The position numbers were made by a program, and so were the translations under genes. A stretch of 64,000 bases of DNA, taken from contig JAQTTG010000001.1 in the NCBI GenBank assembly GCA_028710885.1, positions 1 through 64,000 of the forward strand, written 5' to 3'. Shown here in pieces: positions 7,547 to 16,791 of this stretch. The stretch is from Sulfuricurvum sp. (GTDB lineage Bacteria; Campylobacterota; Campylobacteria; Campylobacterales; Sulfurimonadaceae). Each line of letters starts with the position of its first letter. Position 1 is the stretch's first letter. A model generated the notes under the pieces. The model was not told the origin of the DNA and searched no databases. It saw nothing but the letters and a program-made list of their open reading frames with translations.

Positions 7547-8640
7547 AGTATTCCTTTGTAAGGCATTGCGTGGGCATCTGCTACTGCTTTGTTTGTGACA
7601 TAACCCTGATAGGTGTTTAACGCACCTGCATAGATTTCATCACTCAATAATTGCTCCAACGGTGTCGAAGCAATTCTGATTGCATACGGTAGTGTCGCAT
7701 TGGTCAATGCCACCGTCGAAGTGCGCGGATACATACCCGGCATATTGGCGACACAGTAGTGGACGATGCCATCCACTTCAAATGTCGGATGCGAATGGGT
7801 CGTCGCGTGAGAGGTCTCAAAACATCCTCCCTGATCGATAGAGACATCGACCAGAACAGAGCCTTTTTTCATCAGGGGGAGCATATCACGAGTAATGAGT
7901 TTCGGAGCTTTTGCCCCCGGAAGCAGTACCGTTCCGATAATCAAATCGGCTGTTTTAATATTATCCAATATGGTATCGTGTGTGGAGTAAAGCATCGTTA
8001 CATTTGCCGGCATTACATCACGCAGATAGGTGAGACGTTCGGTATTGATATCCATCATTACCACTTCAGCACCCAATCCCGCCGCCGCGTCCGCAGCTGA
8101 TTTACCTGCTACCCCTGCTCCGAGAACCACAACACGGTTTCGTTCAACCCCAACTGCTCCGCCGAGCAATCGACCGCTTCCGCCATTGTAACGACCCAAA
8201 TGGACTGATCCAAATAGTGTCGCCATCCGCCCTGCAATCTCACTCATCGGTTCTAAAAGTGGAAGTCGTCGTCCTATCCGTAGTGTTTCATAGGCTAATG
8301 CTGTGATTTTTTTCTCACACAGTGCTTCGGTGAGTTTTTTATCAGCAGCGAGATGAAGATAGGTAAAAAGAATTTGCCCCGTTTTTAAACGGCTGTATTC
8401 CACCTCTATCGGCTCTTTGACTTTGAGGATCATATCCGCACCCTCATAAACATCATCTGCACTCTCTACCAACACCGCCCCTGCATCGAGGTATAAGCTA
8501 TCTTCAAAGCCACTTCCAAAACCCGCACCCTGTTCTATCAATACACTGTGCCCTGCTTTGATACACTCCATCACCCCTGATGGAGTAATACCTACACGAA
8601 ACTCATCCGTTTTAATCTCTTTTGGTACTCCGATTATCAT
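7543..8640 (-). CDS. ald: alanine dehydrogenase
   Basis: 365 residues, the usual length. The N-terminus MIIGVPKEIKTDEFRVGITP is the family signature, with the substrate Lys in ILKVKEP near residue 74, His in YLHLAAD near 96 and the NAD-binding GAGVAGKSAADAAAGLGA near 175. The enzyme interconverts L-alanine and pyruvate plus ammonia with NAD. It overlaps the SagB-like gene upstream (4 bases) and the small gene downstream (4 bases). Placement between redox genes and nif genes would suit a role in nitrogen or redox balance; that is inference. Confidence 0.95.
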   Translation of the reverse strand: MIIGVPKEIKTDEFRVGITPSGVMECIKAGHSVLIEQGAGFGSGFEDSLYLDAGAVLVESADDVYEGADMILKVKEPIEVEYSRLKTGQILFTYLHLAADKKLTEALCEKKITALAYETLRIGRRLPLLEPMSEIAGRMATLFGSVHLGRYNGGSGRLLGGAVGVERNRVVVLGAGVAGKSAADAAAGLGAEVVMMDINTERLTYLRDVMPANVTMLYSTHDTILDNIKTADLIIGTVLLPGAKAPKLITRDMLPLMKKGSVLVDVSIDQGGCFETSHATTHSHPTFEVDGIVHYCVANMPGMYPRTSTVALTNATLPYAIRIASTPLEQLLSDEIYAGALNTYQGYVTNKAVADAHAMPYKGIL

Positions 8641-9863
8641 ACTTTTCCCCCTATTGCCACCGCATACAGTAGTGGCTTATCCGAGTAGCATGAGGCTTCT
8701 TCATCATAAAAAGCTCCGATACCGCTACACGTCGCATTGTGATGTTCACACATTCTATAGAGTTCTTGTGCATAGATTCCCGCTTCGATGTGGGTTTGGG
8801 CACAAAAATGCTCTGCATGGATTAATACTACCATATTTGATCCTGAAATAAAACGCTGATCTAAAAGCAGATGAACTATTTCAGAATTAAAATTTCCACT
8901 CACGGCACATTTCCCGTTACGATACGTCCCTATTTGCATAGAGTGTGCCTGAAAAACAAATACGATAATTTCTAATGATGATGGTGCTGGTATCGAGATG
9001 AGTTGTTGAAGTATGGCATCGTTCATAGTATGGGGATTAAACTCACGTGCACTGCGGCGGGATCTGTTGAGAAGTACAAAATCTTCATACATCAACGTAT
9101 TGGGTATCTCATTATATGAGGGCGTTGTTTTAAGCGGTTCGATAAGTGTGTTTAGGTATTCAGTGTAATCGGTCGGTTGGACATGCATCAAAGGAGTGCT
9201 TATAGGCTTAACAGCACGTTCACTCACCTCACCAATGGCATACACTGCTGCGATACGTTCATCCTCTCCCATCCCCATGAGCGTATTGAGATGTTCGGTG
9301 TGTGACATTTTTGTCAAATATAATCCAAAATGTCGTACGGAAGCCGCAAGCGCATCGATTTGATGCCCTAAATCAAGATACAAATAGCGCCACGCACGCG
9401 CGCCGTATTTCCAAGAGGATCGAAACGGCACAAGCGAGATCATCACGATCACTCCGCTAAAACGTTTATCTAACCCTACATGGGGCTCAATCCCCTCCCC
9501 CGCAATCTCTCGAATCATCACCAACTCTTCGTTTAAAACATCATAGTGATAAATCCCGCTAAGTAATCCCGCTATATTGCGAATTTGAACATAGATTTCG
9601 ATCGGATGGAGATTTCCAGCAGAGGGGACATTGAGTCGGCGGTAGGGCTTATGTGCGATGGAATGCTCATCCGTAATACAACGTGTTTGGACAAGCCATT
9701 GAAGCGAAGGGTGTTCTTTTAGAGAGACTCGATAGCAAAAATGGGGATATTGTTTGAAGGATGATGGTTGCGTATCCCAATCCAAAAAGGTTTGTTTGGC
9801 AGCAACCCATTCACGAGTCAGGAGCGTTTGTTCACGCACTGCGAAGTACTTTAAATACCTCAC
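8637..9863 (-). CDS. SagB/ThcOx-type nitroreductase-family oxidoreductase
   Basis: 408 residues with two nitroreductase-like halves. The first holds RRLNVPSAGNLHPIEIYV and YGARAWRYLYLDLGHQIDAL, strong SagB-type dehydrogenase signatures for FMN binding; the second begins near residue 255 (LLNRSRRSAREFNPHTM). Stand-alone SagB-like enzymes without YcaO or precursor-peptide genes are common in environmental bacteria and their substrates are unknown. No thiazole/oxazole peptide partners are visible here. The annotated start overlaps the ankyrin gene by 32 bases; an internal GTG eight codons in (near 9842) is an alternative. Confidence 0.8.
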   Translation of the reverse strand: MRYLKYFAVREQTLLTREWVAAKQTFLDWDTQPSSFKQYPHFCYRVSLKEHPSLQWLVQTRCITDEHSIAHKPYRRLNVPSAGNLHPIEIYVQIRNIAGLLSGIYHYDVLNEELVMIREIAGEGIEPHVGLDKRFSGVIVMISLVPFRSSWKYGARAWRYLYLDLGHQIDALAASVRHFGLYLTKMSHTEHLNTLMGMGEDERIAAVYAIGEVSERAVKPISTPLMHVQPTDYTEYLNTLIEPLKTTPSYNEIPNTLMYEDFVLLNRSRRSAREFNPHTMNDAILQQLISIPAPSSLEIIVFVFQAHSMQIGTYRNGKCAVSGNFNSEIVHLLLDQRFISGSNMVVLIHAEHFCAQTHIEAGIYAQELYRMCEHHNATCSGIGAFYDEEASCYSDKPLLYAVAIGGKV

Positions 9864-10266
9864 GATTTGTAGCCAGCTCTAGTGCACTAAAACCGTCTTC
9901 ATTATGTAGGGTTGTATCTGCACCCAAAGATAGGAGCATTTTAACGCATTCCACACGAGAAGCTGATGCGGCGTACATGAGCGCTGTAGTTCCCTCTTCA
10001 TTGGTATCATTCACGTCAGCACCAGCTTCTACTAAAATTCGTATTACTTCCGGTACATTGGCATAACAAGCATTAAACAGTACACCGTTAAAATCATTAT
10101 TGATAGCATACATATCTGCACCTGCTTCTATCAAACGAGAAACCATCATGATATTTCCTTCCAATGCTGCAATCAAAAGTGCAGTATTGCCGTTAAAACA
10201 GCGATATTCAAGATCATCAGGATGAAAGTCTCGAGTCTTGAGCCAAGTAATATATTGTTCGACCAT
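9832..10266 (-). CDS. ankyrin-repeat protein linked to tpx
   Basis: 144 residues with four ankyrin repeats, seen from recurring G.TALL.AA..G and LI.AGAD blocks (NTALLIAALEGNIMMVSRLIEAGAD, split here by loop positions 31-56; EGTTALMYAASASR; DGFSALELATNREV). No signal peptide. It follows the thiol peroxidase gene by 23 bases. In proteobacteria, ankyrin proteins paired with catalase or peroxidase genes support the oxidant-removing enzyme, so a partner role to Tpx is plausible. Confidence 0.85.
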   Translation of the reverse strand: MVEQYITWLKTRDFHPDDLEYRCFNGNTALLIAALEGNIMMVSRLIEAGADMYAINNDFNGVLFNACYANVPEVIRILVEAGADVNDTNEEGTTALMYAASASRVECVKMLLSLGADTTLHNEDGFSALELATNREVFKVLRSA

Positions 10267-10289
10267 AATGATTCCTTTAATTTAGAGGA

Positions 10290-10838
10290 TTAAACACCCA
10301 TCCAGTTTTCGTGGTCGTGTCCTTTTTTCTTGAAATTCGCCGCTTTATCAACCGCTTCAATACATTTGTCATAGTCCACTTCATCCGTAATCTCAGGGAC
10401 AACTTCAACATAGCTGATCATCCCCTCTTGATCGATGACAAAAACCGCACGCGCAAGTCGATCTTTGAGTTTACCTTCCGTAATCAACAATCCAAATTTC
10501 TTAGCAAAATCACGATTGGTATCAATAACAATTTCAGCACTATCAATCCCCTCTCGGGCGACAAAATCGTTCACAAATTCAGCATCATCGGTTGTAATCA
10601 TGACCGTTTTGAGTTTTTTGAACTGTTTGATGAGATCATTAAATTTCTTTGCACCCAATGAACACACTTCTGTTTTGAGTGATGGTATTGCAATGAGCAA
10701 TTGTGCTGTAGGGGCAATCATACCAATTACATTTTGACTGCCATCGAGATTAGTTACACGAGCAGCAGGTGCTTCGCGCCATATTGTCATCTCTTTTCCC
10801 TCTAAAGGGGTCGGTGTTCCGTGAACGGTTATTTGCAT
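10290..10838 (-). CDS. tpx: thiol peroxidase (Tpx-type peroxiredoxin)
   Basis: 182 residues with the Tpx thioredoxin fold. The peroxidatic cysteine is Cys59 in PSLKTEVC, with Thr56 three residues before it as required. The position that normally bears the resolving cysteine (FCGAEG in E. coli Tpx) reads FVAREG here, with Val93. The only other Cys lies near residue 160 (DYDKCIEAV). The protein also has a C-terminal extension KKKGHDHENWMGV. A one-cysteine mechanism or use of the distal Cys would be needed. GAGGAGAAATA forms a good ribosome-binding site. It is the first gene of the run towards the flavodiiron gene. Confidence 0.9.
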   Translation of the reverse strand: MQITVHGTPTPLEGKEMTIWREAPAARVTNLDGSQNVIGMIAPTAQLLIAIPSLKTEVCSLGAKKFNDLIKQFKKLKTVMITTDDAEFVNDFVAREGIDSAEIVIDTNRDFAKKFGLLITEGKLKDRLARAVFVIDQEGMISYVEVVPEITDEVDYDKCIEAVDKAANFKKKGHDHENWMGV

Positions 10839-10978
10839 TATTTCTCCTCAGTGGATCATTTTTTTTAAATAGTGCAAATACAGTTCTATAAATTGCTTAT
10901 TTTTTATCCATGTGAATATATATTCATTGTAACAATTTGTACTACAATTACTATATAACTTATACAAAAGATAACATA

Positions 10979-12622
10979 ATGATGACATTTGATGCAAACA
11001 TTCCTAATCGTGAAGAGTGCCATACCTGTGCGCTGACCTTTGCGTATAAAGAGATTAACCTTCTGTATGAGGTTGCGGTAACACTTACCAGCACTACAAA
11101 TATAAATGACAGCATTGAAAAAGCGATGCGTAAACTAAAGCAACATGGGTATTTAGAACGATGTGCACTTTTTCGCAAAAAAGATGATTTGAATGAGTTA
11201 GAGTTATTGGCATCAATCGATTTGGAGCCGTATCAGAAAAAAATGGCATCATACCGTTTTGGTGAAGGAGCTACTGGACTTGCAGCAAAAAGCAAAGAGC
11301 CAATTGTTATCGAAAATATTCATAACAATATCAATTATCTCAATAAAATGGGGAATATTTCAACACAAATGGTTTCATATGTTGCAGTACCATTATTTCA
11401 AGATGAAGAGGTAATTGGTGTAATTTCTGCAAATATTGGTAAAAATAGTCCACTAAATTTTGATGAAATTGTTCGTATGCTCACGATAGTCGGATCATTA
11501 TTTGTAGGTGCCCTAAAAGCTCAGCAAACAATAACAAAAGAAAAAGAGTCACTGAGTGAATTGAAAACTTATTACCAAGAAGAGATGCAAAAAGATTATA
11601 AATTTGAAAATATTGTTGGACGTTCGACACGTATGCAGCAAGTTTTTGGGATGATAAATACTGTTGCACCTACAGATGCAACAATTCTAATTCGTGGAGA
11701 GACAGGTACCGGTAAAGAGTTAATTGCAACAGCAGTGCATAATCTTAGTCGGCGGCAAAATGGGCCATTTATCAAGCTAAACTGTGCCGCTATCAGTGAA
11801 ACACTCTTAGAATCTGAACTGTTTGGTCATGAAAAAGGGGCTTTTACAGATGCACGTGAAATGCGAAAAGGACGGTTTGAGCTTGCAGACGGTGGTACGC
11901 TGTTTTTGGATGAAATCGGAGATATTACCCCTTCTCTCCAAGTAAAACTGCTCCGGATTCTACAAGAACAGGAATTTGAACGGGTCGGTGGAAACAAGAC
12001 CATAAAAACAAATGTTCGTCTTGTTGCAGCAACGAATCGTAATCTCGAAGAAATGGTACGAAAAGGAGAGTTTAGAGAAGATTTATTTTACAGATTAAAT
12101 GTTATTCCGATTAATCTTCCGCCGTTACGTGAACGGTACGAAGATGTCAAATTGCTTATTGAACACTATTTGGGTCGGTTTATGAAAGAACATCGTAAAA
12201 ATATGCATTTTACAAAAGGGGCAATGGAACTTTTGCTTGATTATCCATGGCCAGGAAATATCAGAGAACTGCAAAATACGATGGAACGAATTGTTCTTAT
12301 TTGTCCTGATGGTGAAATTCAACCAGAAATGCTATCTCATGTATTACCGTTCAATTATCAAAAACTCTATATGCAACAACCGGAGACACCGGCAACAATT
12401 TCACCGATAATACCAGTATTTCCTACTGCTGGACCAACTCAACCTGCATCGACAGGAGTAAGTGGTCCAGTTACACGTAAAAGCTTACAAGAAATTGAGC
12501 GAGAATCGATTGTACAGGCACTTATTGATTCACATGGTATACAGACAAAGGCAGCTCGAGCATTAGGGATGAGCGCACGTCAAATAGGGTATAAAATTAA
12601 ACAATACGGTATAGAACTTTAA
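10979..12622 (+). CDS. nifA: NifA, sigma-54-dependent activator of nitrogen fixation
   Basis: About 547 residues from the ATG at 10979 (a TTG further upstream adds a poor leader). Order: CxxC near the N-terminus (EECHTC), GAF domain (~30-180), AAA+ domain with GETGTGKE and LFLDEIGDI, and a Fis-type helix-turn-helix at the end (KAARALGMSARQIGYKIKQY), which is NifA-like. The sigma-54 contact loop reads GAFTDA (11837-11854) instead of GAFTGA. The four-cysteine oxygen-sensing linker of alpha/beta-proteobacterial NifA is absent; only one Cys lies between the AAA+ domain and the HTH. It lies 140 bases from divergent tpx and ends in a 4-base TTAA overlap with the convergent GGDEF gene. Confidence 0.88.
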   Translation: MMTFDANIPNREECHTCALTFAYKEINLLYEVAVTLTSTTNINDSIEKAMRKLKQHGYLERCALFRKKDDLNELELLASIDLEPYQKKMASYRFGEGATGLAAKSKEPIVIENIHNNINYLNKMGNISTQMVSYVAVPLFQDEEVIGVISANIGKNSPLNFDEIVRMLTIVGSLFVGALKAQQTITKEKESLSELKTYYQEEMQKDYKFENIVGRSTRMQQVFGMINTVAPTDATILIRGETGTGKELIATAVHNLSRRQNGPFIKLNCAAISETLLESELFGHEKGAFTDAREMRKGRFELADGGTLFLDEIGDITPSLQVKLLRILQEQEFERVGGNKTIKTNVRLVAATNRNLEEMVRKGEFREDLFYRLNVIPINLPPLRERYEDVKLLIEHYLGRFMKEHRKNMHFTKGAMELLLDYPWPGNIRELQNTMERIVLICPDGEIQPEMLSHVLPFNYQKLYMQQPETPATISPIIPVFPTAGPTQPASTGVSGPVTRKSLQEIERESIVQALIDSHGIQTKAARALGMSARQIGYKIKQYGIEL

Positions 12623-13593
12623 GCTAATTCCATACGTACTACATTTTTACCATCTGATTTTGCGCGGTAGAGTGCTTTATCGGCACGTTCTACTGCCTCC
12701 TCAAGAGTATCTTCAGGACGAATTATACTTAAGCCAAAACTGCAAGTTACATGTACAATTGACTCAAAATTATGCTTATGTATCAGTTTTCTTAATTGTT
12801 CAGCGATACTTATAACTTTTTTTGGATCCGAATAGCGTAATAAAACTGCAAATTCTTCTCCACCCCATCGAACAAATACATCCGATTTTCGTATGGATTT
12901 ACTCACTAACATTGAAATTTGTTTTAAAACCATGTCTCCAATATTATGTCCAAATGTGTCATTTATACTTTTAAAATTATCTATATCAAATAATAGTAAA
13001 AATAAATTGACTTCATATCTTTTTCCAAGCATTCTATGTGCTTGAAATATCTCTTCAAATAAACGCCTATTTCCAATACCAGTAAGCGTATCGGTTGTTG
13101 CCAATTTTAATAAACTTTTTTCACCTTCATCGAGGAGATCCATCATGGAACTAAATACGTTATATTCATGCTTAATCAAAGGAGTAATCTGCTGGTAGCA
13201 CTTTGATAATAATACACGACGATCTATCACACCGATAACATTATCATTTTTTAAAACGACAATTTTGTCGAAATTAGATCCATCCATTGAATCCAAGACA
13301 GCGGCAATAGTTTGGTCAAATTGAAATGTTTTTAGTGGAGTACTCATATAATCACCGATAGTAAGAGCACAATTTTGATATTCATAAACGATTCGTGTCA
13401 AATCTCTCAAAGTCAAGATACCAACAGCTTTTTTATCTTGAGTTACAATAATAGCATCTGTTTCGAAGGCTGAAACATACCCTAATACTTCATGTAATAC
13501 AGTTGTTTTTTCAAAAATACCTACCGCTTGATTAATCTCAAACAAGCCGCCTATTAATGTCGAATGGGTAATGGCAGATAAATCCGCAAACAT
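12619..13593 (-). CDS. CBS-pair diguanylate cyclase
   Basis: 324 residues. A CBS-domain pair occupies residues ~20-135 (VTQDKKAVGILTLRDL; VLKNDNVIGVIDRRVLL) and a GGDEF domain residues ~165-322, with TLTGIGNRRLF, DIDNFKSINDTFGH and an active-site RWGGEEFAVLL. It should make c-di-GMP in the cytoplasm. CBS pairs typically bind adenine nucleotides, so energy-linked control is possible. No I-site RxxD was seen immediately upstream of GGEEF. It lies between nifA (convergent, stops overlapping) and nifT (174 bases away), but I see no direct proof of a nif role. Confidence 0.9.
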   Translation of the reverse strand: MFADLSAITHSTLIGGLFEINQAVGIFEKTTVLHEVLGYVSAFETDAIIVTQDKKAVGILTLRDLTRIVYEYQNCALTIGDYMSTPLKTFQFDQTIAAVLDSMDGSNFDKIVVLKNDNVIGVIDRRVLLSKCYQQITPLIKHEYNVFSSMMDLLDEGEKSLLKLATTDTLTGIGNRRLFEEIFQAHRMLGKRYEVNLFLLLFDIDNFKSINDTFGHNIGDMVLKQISMLVSKSIRKSDVFVRWGGEEFAVLLRYSDPKKVISIAEQLRKLIHKHNFESIVHVTCSFGLSIIRPEDTLEEAVERADKALYRAKSDGKNVVRMELA

Positions 13594-13733
13594 TCAGTAC
13601 CTTTTATAAATATCTATTTTTAACCAAACTCATTATTGACATAAATGTATAAATTAAACTTTATAGATTAATTTCAATAAATTAAAAAAGTTTTTTATAG
13701 TTGTTATAGAATTGTAGCGAAGTTTTTAGAAAT

Positions 13734-13761
13734 ATAGCCTATTCTTATAAAAATAGGCTAT
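13734..13761 (-). terminator. hairpin after nifT
   Basis: A perfect 10-bp inverted repeat (ATAGCCTATT / AATAGGCTAT) with an 8-base loop directly follows the nifT stop on the minus strand. The tract after the stem is only moderately U-rich, so termination strength is uncertain. The remaining ~140 bases to 13593 are AT-rich with no further feature seen. Confidence 0.55.
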
Positions 13762-13767
13762 TGTTTA

Positions 13768-13980
13768 TTAGTCATCAATCCGTTTTGCCATAACTTCGGC
13801 AGGAAATTTTTTTGCTCCTGGCTCAATAAACCATGTTTCACCATTACTAAGTTTTACTTGACCACCCCATTTGTCGTCTGTATCATACTCTGAGCTTAAA
13901 ATTGTTTCTTCCATATCTTTTTTTGCAACATAAAAAGATATTGCACCTTTTGAATCGTAACGTAGCATAACTTTTGCCAT
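13768..13980 (-). CDS. nifT: NifT/FixU family protein
   Basis: 70 residues, the size of NifT/FixU. The family pattern is clear: MAKVMLRYDSKGAISFYVAK at the N-terminus, KDMEETI, then WGGQVKLSNGETWFIEP. NifT is a small beta-rich protein in nif operons; its function is unknown and mutants elsewhere have weak phenotypes. AAAGGACATATT provides the ribosome-binding site. It is the distal gene of nifU / aldo-keto reductase / flavoprotein / nifT. Confidence 0.88.
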   Translation of the reverse strand: MAKVMLRYDSKGAISFYVAKKDMEETILSSEYDTDDKWGGQVKLSNGETWFIEPGAKKFPAEVMAKRIDD

Positions 13981-14021
13981 AATATGTCCTTTATAATAGT
14001 TTTATATTGAATTCATAACAC

Positions 14022-15686
14022 TTAAAGTGCATGAAAAAACTGTCTAATACGATACCACCAATCTGACGAGAGATGTCCTTCAAACGTGATACGTAAAAAG
14101 GTTCCGGCTAATCGTCTAACAATAGTATTAACCTCATAATTATTCTCATCACTTTGTGGGAAATCATCTCTATAATGAACACCTCTGCTCTCTTCACGTG
14201 ATAATGCACTCATAAGCATGGCTTCTGCAACGGTAAGTGAGTTTCGTAATTCAATAATTGACATTAATTCAACGTTATCGTTACGTTCTTTATTAACACA
14301 GCATAAGCCAGATGACATTTTCATCAAATAATGTACATATTCAAGTGCATTTGCAAGAGTATCATGTGTACGAAATACTCCAGCATTTTTATAAAGATTA
14401 TTTCCAAGATTACGACGCATGGTATTAATGTTAAAACGGTTATCACCCTCTATAATCATATCAACATAGCGCAATTCCTGTGCAACTTGTGCATAATCTA
14501 TAGGGTGAAAGATCCCTTTTTTTGCACTTTTGGAAGCTTCTATACCTGCTACTTTTCCAAAAAATGCTGCTTCCAATAAACTATTGCCGCCTAAACGGTT
14601 TGCACCATGAACACCACTATGTGCACATTCTCCACATACAAAAACATTAGGAATATCTGTTGAAGTATCGTTTCTACTCCATATCCCTCCCATTGTGTAA
14701 TGAGCAGATGGTGTAATTGGCAATAACTCGGTAAGAATATCAATACCTGCACCATTTAAAGCATGTTTTCGCGCTGATGGTAGCTTTTTATCAATTAACT
14801 CTTCACCTAAGTGACGAAAATCAAGATAAACGCTGTGTCCTGCTAATTGATGTTTGGCAATATCACGAGACAATTTATCTCTGGTTTGAAGCTCATCGGT
14901 GAAACGGACACCACTTTCATCAACAATATATGCCCCCTCACCTCGTGCAGCTTCACTAATTAGTGTTCCGCTATTTAGGAGTGTTGTAGGATGAAACTGG
15001 ACAAACTCCATATTTGCCAATCGCATTTTTGCTCTTAAGGCTATTGCAATAATATCACCGCTTGATTCTTGAGAATTGGTTGAATGTCCGCGGTATATTC
15101 CAGCATATCCACCACCTGCCAGTATTAAAGTTTTACATGCAAAAGCAATCACCTGTGAATTTCTGCGACGTAAAATAGTGATTCCTGAAAGTTGATTTTT
15201 ATAGGTTGCAATAGAGAGCATCATATGGTTTTGAAATATCTTAACCCCCTCTTTACGGCACTGTACAAGCAAAGTCTGTGTAATAGCTGCACCAGTTTTA
15301 TCCGCTATATAACAGGTTCTTTTTGCTTTAGTACCACCAAAAGGTCTTTGTGAAACACTACCATCCTCACTGCGGTCAAAGACTACACCCATCTCTAATA
15401 ACTCATTAATAATATCTTCTGCACCCGTAACCATAGCGCTTACGGTAGAAAAACGTCCTAATTTATCGGCACCTTTTATGGTATCAGCAATATGTTCGCG
15501 AAATGAATCATGTCGTGTAGTTTTTAAGACTGCGTTGATTCCGCCTGATGCTACAGCTGAGTTAGAACGTAATGGACTACTTTTACATATAAGTGCTACA
15601 TTTTGTCCTGATCGCTTTGCAGAAAGTGCTGCATAAAGTCCTGAAATACCACTTCCGACAACTATTACATCATACAGCATAAGCAC
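14022..15686 (-). CDS. FAD flavoprotein of the NadB/SdhA/FrdA family in the nifU operon
   Basis: 554 residues. FAD-binding GSGISGLYAALSA at the N-terminus, SNSAVASGGINA, an FGGTKAKRT segment, QFHPTT, EAARGEGAYIV, SAHYTMGGI and GANRLGGNSLLEA cover the flavin fold and the active-site histidine and arginines of L-aspartate oxidase and fumarate reductase flavoproteins. No transmembrane segment or signal. It overlaps the aldo-keto reductase by 17 bases. Aspartate oxidase (NadB) is the nearest named relative, but no nadA or nadC is adjacent and the nif context points to some other electron or substrate role. Substrate should be left open. Confidence 0.75.
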   Translation of the reverse strand: MLMLYDVIVVGSGISGLYAALSAKRSGQNVALICKSSPLRSNSAVASGGINAVLKTTRHDSFREHIADTIKGADKLGRFSTVSAMVTGAEDIINELLEMGVVFDRSEDGSVSQRPFGGTKAKRTCYIADKTGAAITQTLLVQCRKEGVKIFQNHMMLSIATYKNQLSGITILRRRNSQVIAFACKTLILAGGGYAGIYRGHSTNSQESSGDIIAIALRAKMRLANMEFVQFHPTTLLNSGTLISEAARGEGAYIVDESGVRFTDELQTRDKLSRDIAKHQLAGHSVYLDFRHLGEELIDKKLPSARKHALNGAGIDILTELLPITPSAHYTMGGIWSRNDTSTDIPNVFVCGECAHSGVHGANRLGGNSLLEAAFFGKVAGIEASKSAKKGIFHPIDYAQVAQELRYVDMIIEGDNRFNINTMRRNLGNNLYKNAGVFRTHDTLANALEYVHYLMKMSSGLCCVNKERNDNVELMSIIELRNSLTVAEAMLMSALSREESRGVHYRDDFPQSDENNYEVNTIVRRLAGTFLRITFEGHLSSDWWYRIRQFFHAL

Positions 15687-16791
15687 CCCGCATGAGGATA
15701 TTTACAGATTCAATGGATGCTTCAGGTAAATATGCCAATATAGCATTATCTATAACATGCGCAGGATCAACCGCACCGAATACAGCACAAATCCCACCTG
15801 CACTACGTGCAAACTGCAGCGCACTTGCAACATCGTTTAATTCACCTGTATTCATAAGCTCAGCAACATTCGGTGTAAAGGCTCTTTTGAAGAGATTTTT
15901 TTGCAAAAGAGGAGATGAGCCTATATAGGTTAATCCAAATTTGGCGCATGCATGCATCAATGGATAGAACAGAGAATCTTCGTATTTTTGATTCGCATAA
16001 CCGTAGGCGTGAGGCTTTGCAAGGTTGAATGGACTTTGGATATATTTAAACCCATTGTTTTCACCTCCGACACGACGTGCAATTTCAACGACTTTTGCTA
16101 ACGATATGTATTCAGTATGATCTTCTTCATATAAAAAACCATTCCACGCTGCAATCCCGTAATGAATAATTTTATTCTCTTTTCGGAGTTCTTCAAAGAG
16201 GATAAAAGCATCTTCAATTCGATTATAAAAAGTTTCCTGATCAATATATCCCAGTTGCGTTTCCGGATTATGAAGGAAGAAAATGTCAATCGTATCGATT
16301 TCAAGATTACGAAGAGATTGTTCACAGCTCCACCGTAAAAAATTCGGAGACATACAATGCTGATCAATAACAATCTCATCTTTATCGGCTAATCCGGTCT
16401 TGATAATAGTATCTTGTATCCAACCGTAGGGATTATCAGGAAACGGAAAATCGAGCGGAATAAATCCTGCTTTAGAGGCGATAATCACTTCTTCACGTTT
16501 GATATCACCTTCTTTAAACATCTCATTCAAAGCTTCAGCTATTTCCCTCTCAGACATTTGATATCGATAGTTTATTGCCGTATCGATAAAATTGATCCCA
16601 TGTCGAATCGCCATTTTTATAGCTTCTGCATAGTTGATAATGTAATTGTCTTCTTTGTACGGTTCCGCTTTATAGGTTCCGATTCCAAGCGAAGGGAAGA
16701 AGAGTTCTCCATTAAAACGGTAAAAATCTTTAGAATAATTACCAAATTTTTTCAGATATCCGAATGTTCCCTCTTTTGTCGCGTGTGACAT
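15670..16791 (-). CDS. aldo/keto reductase of the nifU operon
   Basis: 373 residues, a little longer than common AKRs. LGIGTYKAEPY, FIDTAINYRYQMSEREI (catalytic Asp and Tyr), ASKAGF (catalytic Lys), DIFFLHNPE (catalytic His) and FGAVDPAHV near the end mark a complete TIM-barrel NAD(P)H oxidoreductase. Its stop overlaps the flavoprotein start and its start abuts the nifU stop at 16791, so it is co-expressed with nifU. No nif function for an AKR is established; substrate unknown. Confidence 0.85.
   Translation of the reverse strand: MSHATKEGTFGYLKKFGNYSKDFYRFNGELFFPSLGIGTYKAEPYKEDNYIINYAEAIKMAIRHGINFIDTAINYRYQMSEREIAEALNEMFKEGDIKREEVIIASKAGFIPLDFPFPDNPYGWIQDTIIKTGLADKDEIVIDQHCMSPNFLRWSCEQSLRNLEIDTIDIFFLHNPETQLGYIDQETFYNRIEDAFILFEELRKENKIIHYGIAAWNGFLYEEDHTEYISLAKVVEIARRVGGENNGFKYIQSPFNLAKPHAYGYANQKYEDSLFYPLMHACAKFGLTYIGSSPLLQKNLFKRAFTPNVAELMNTGELNDVASALQFARSAGGICAVFGAVDPAHVIDNAILAYLPEASIESVNILMRGAYAV

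Noticed and set aside
10937-10978. TTG start for nifA
   Set aside because: The extra 14 residues are Tyr-rich translations of promoter-like DNA with no ribosome-binding site.
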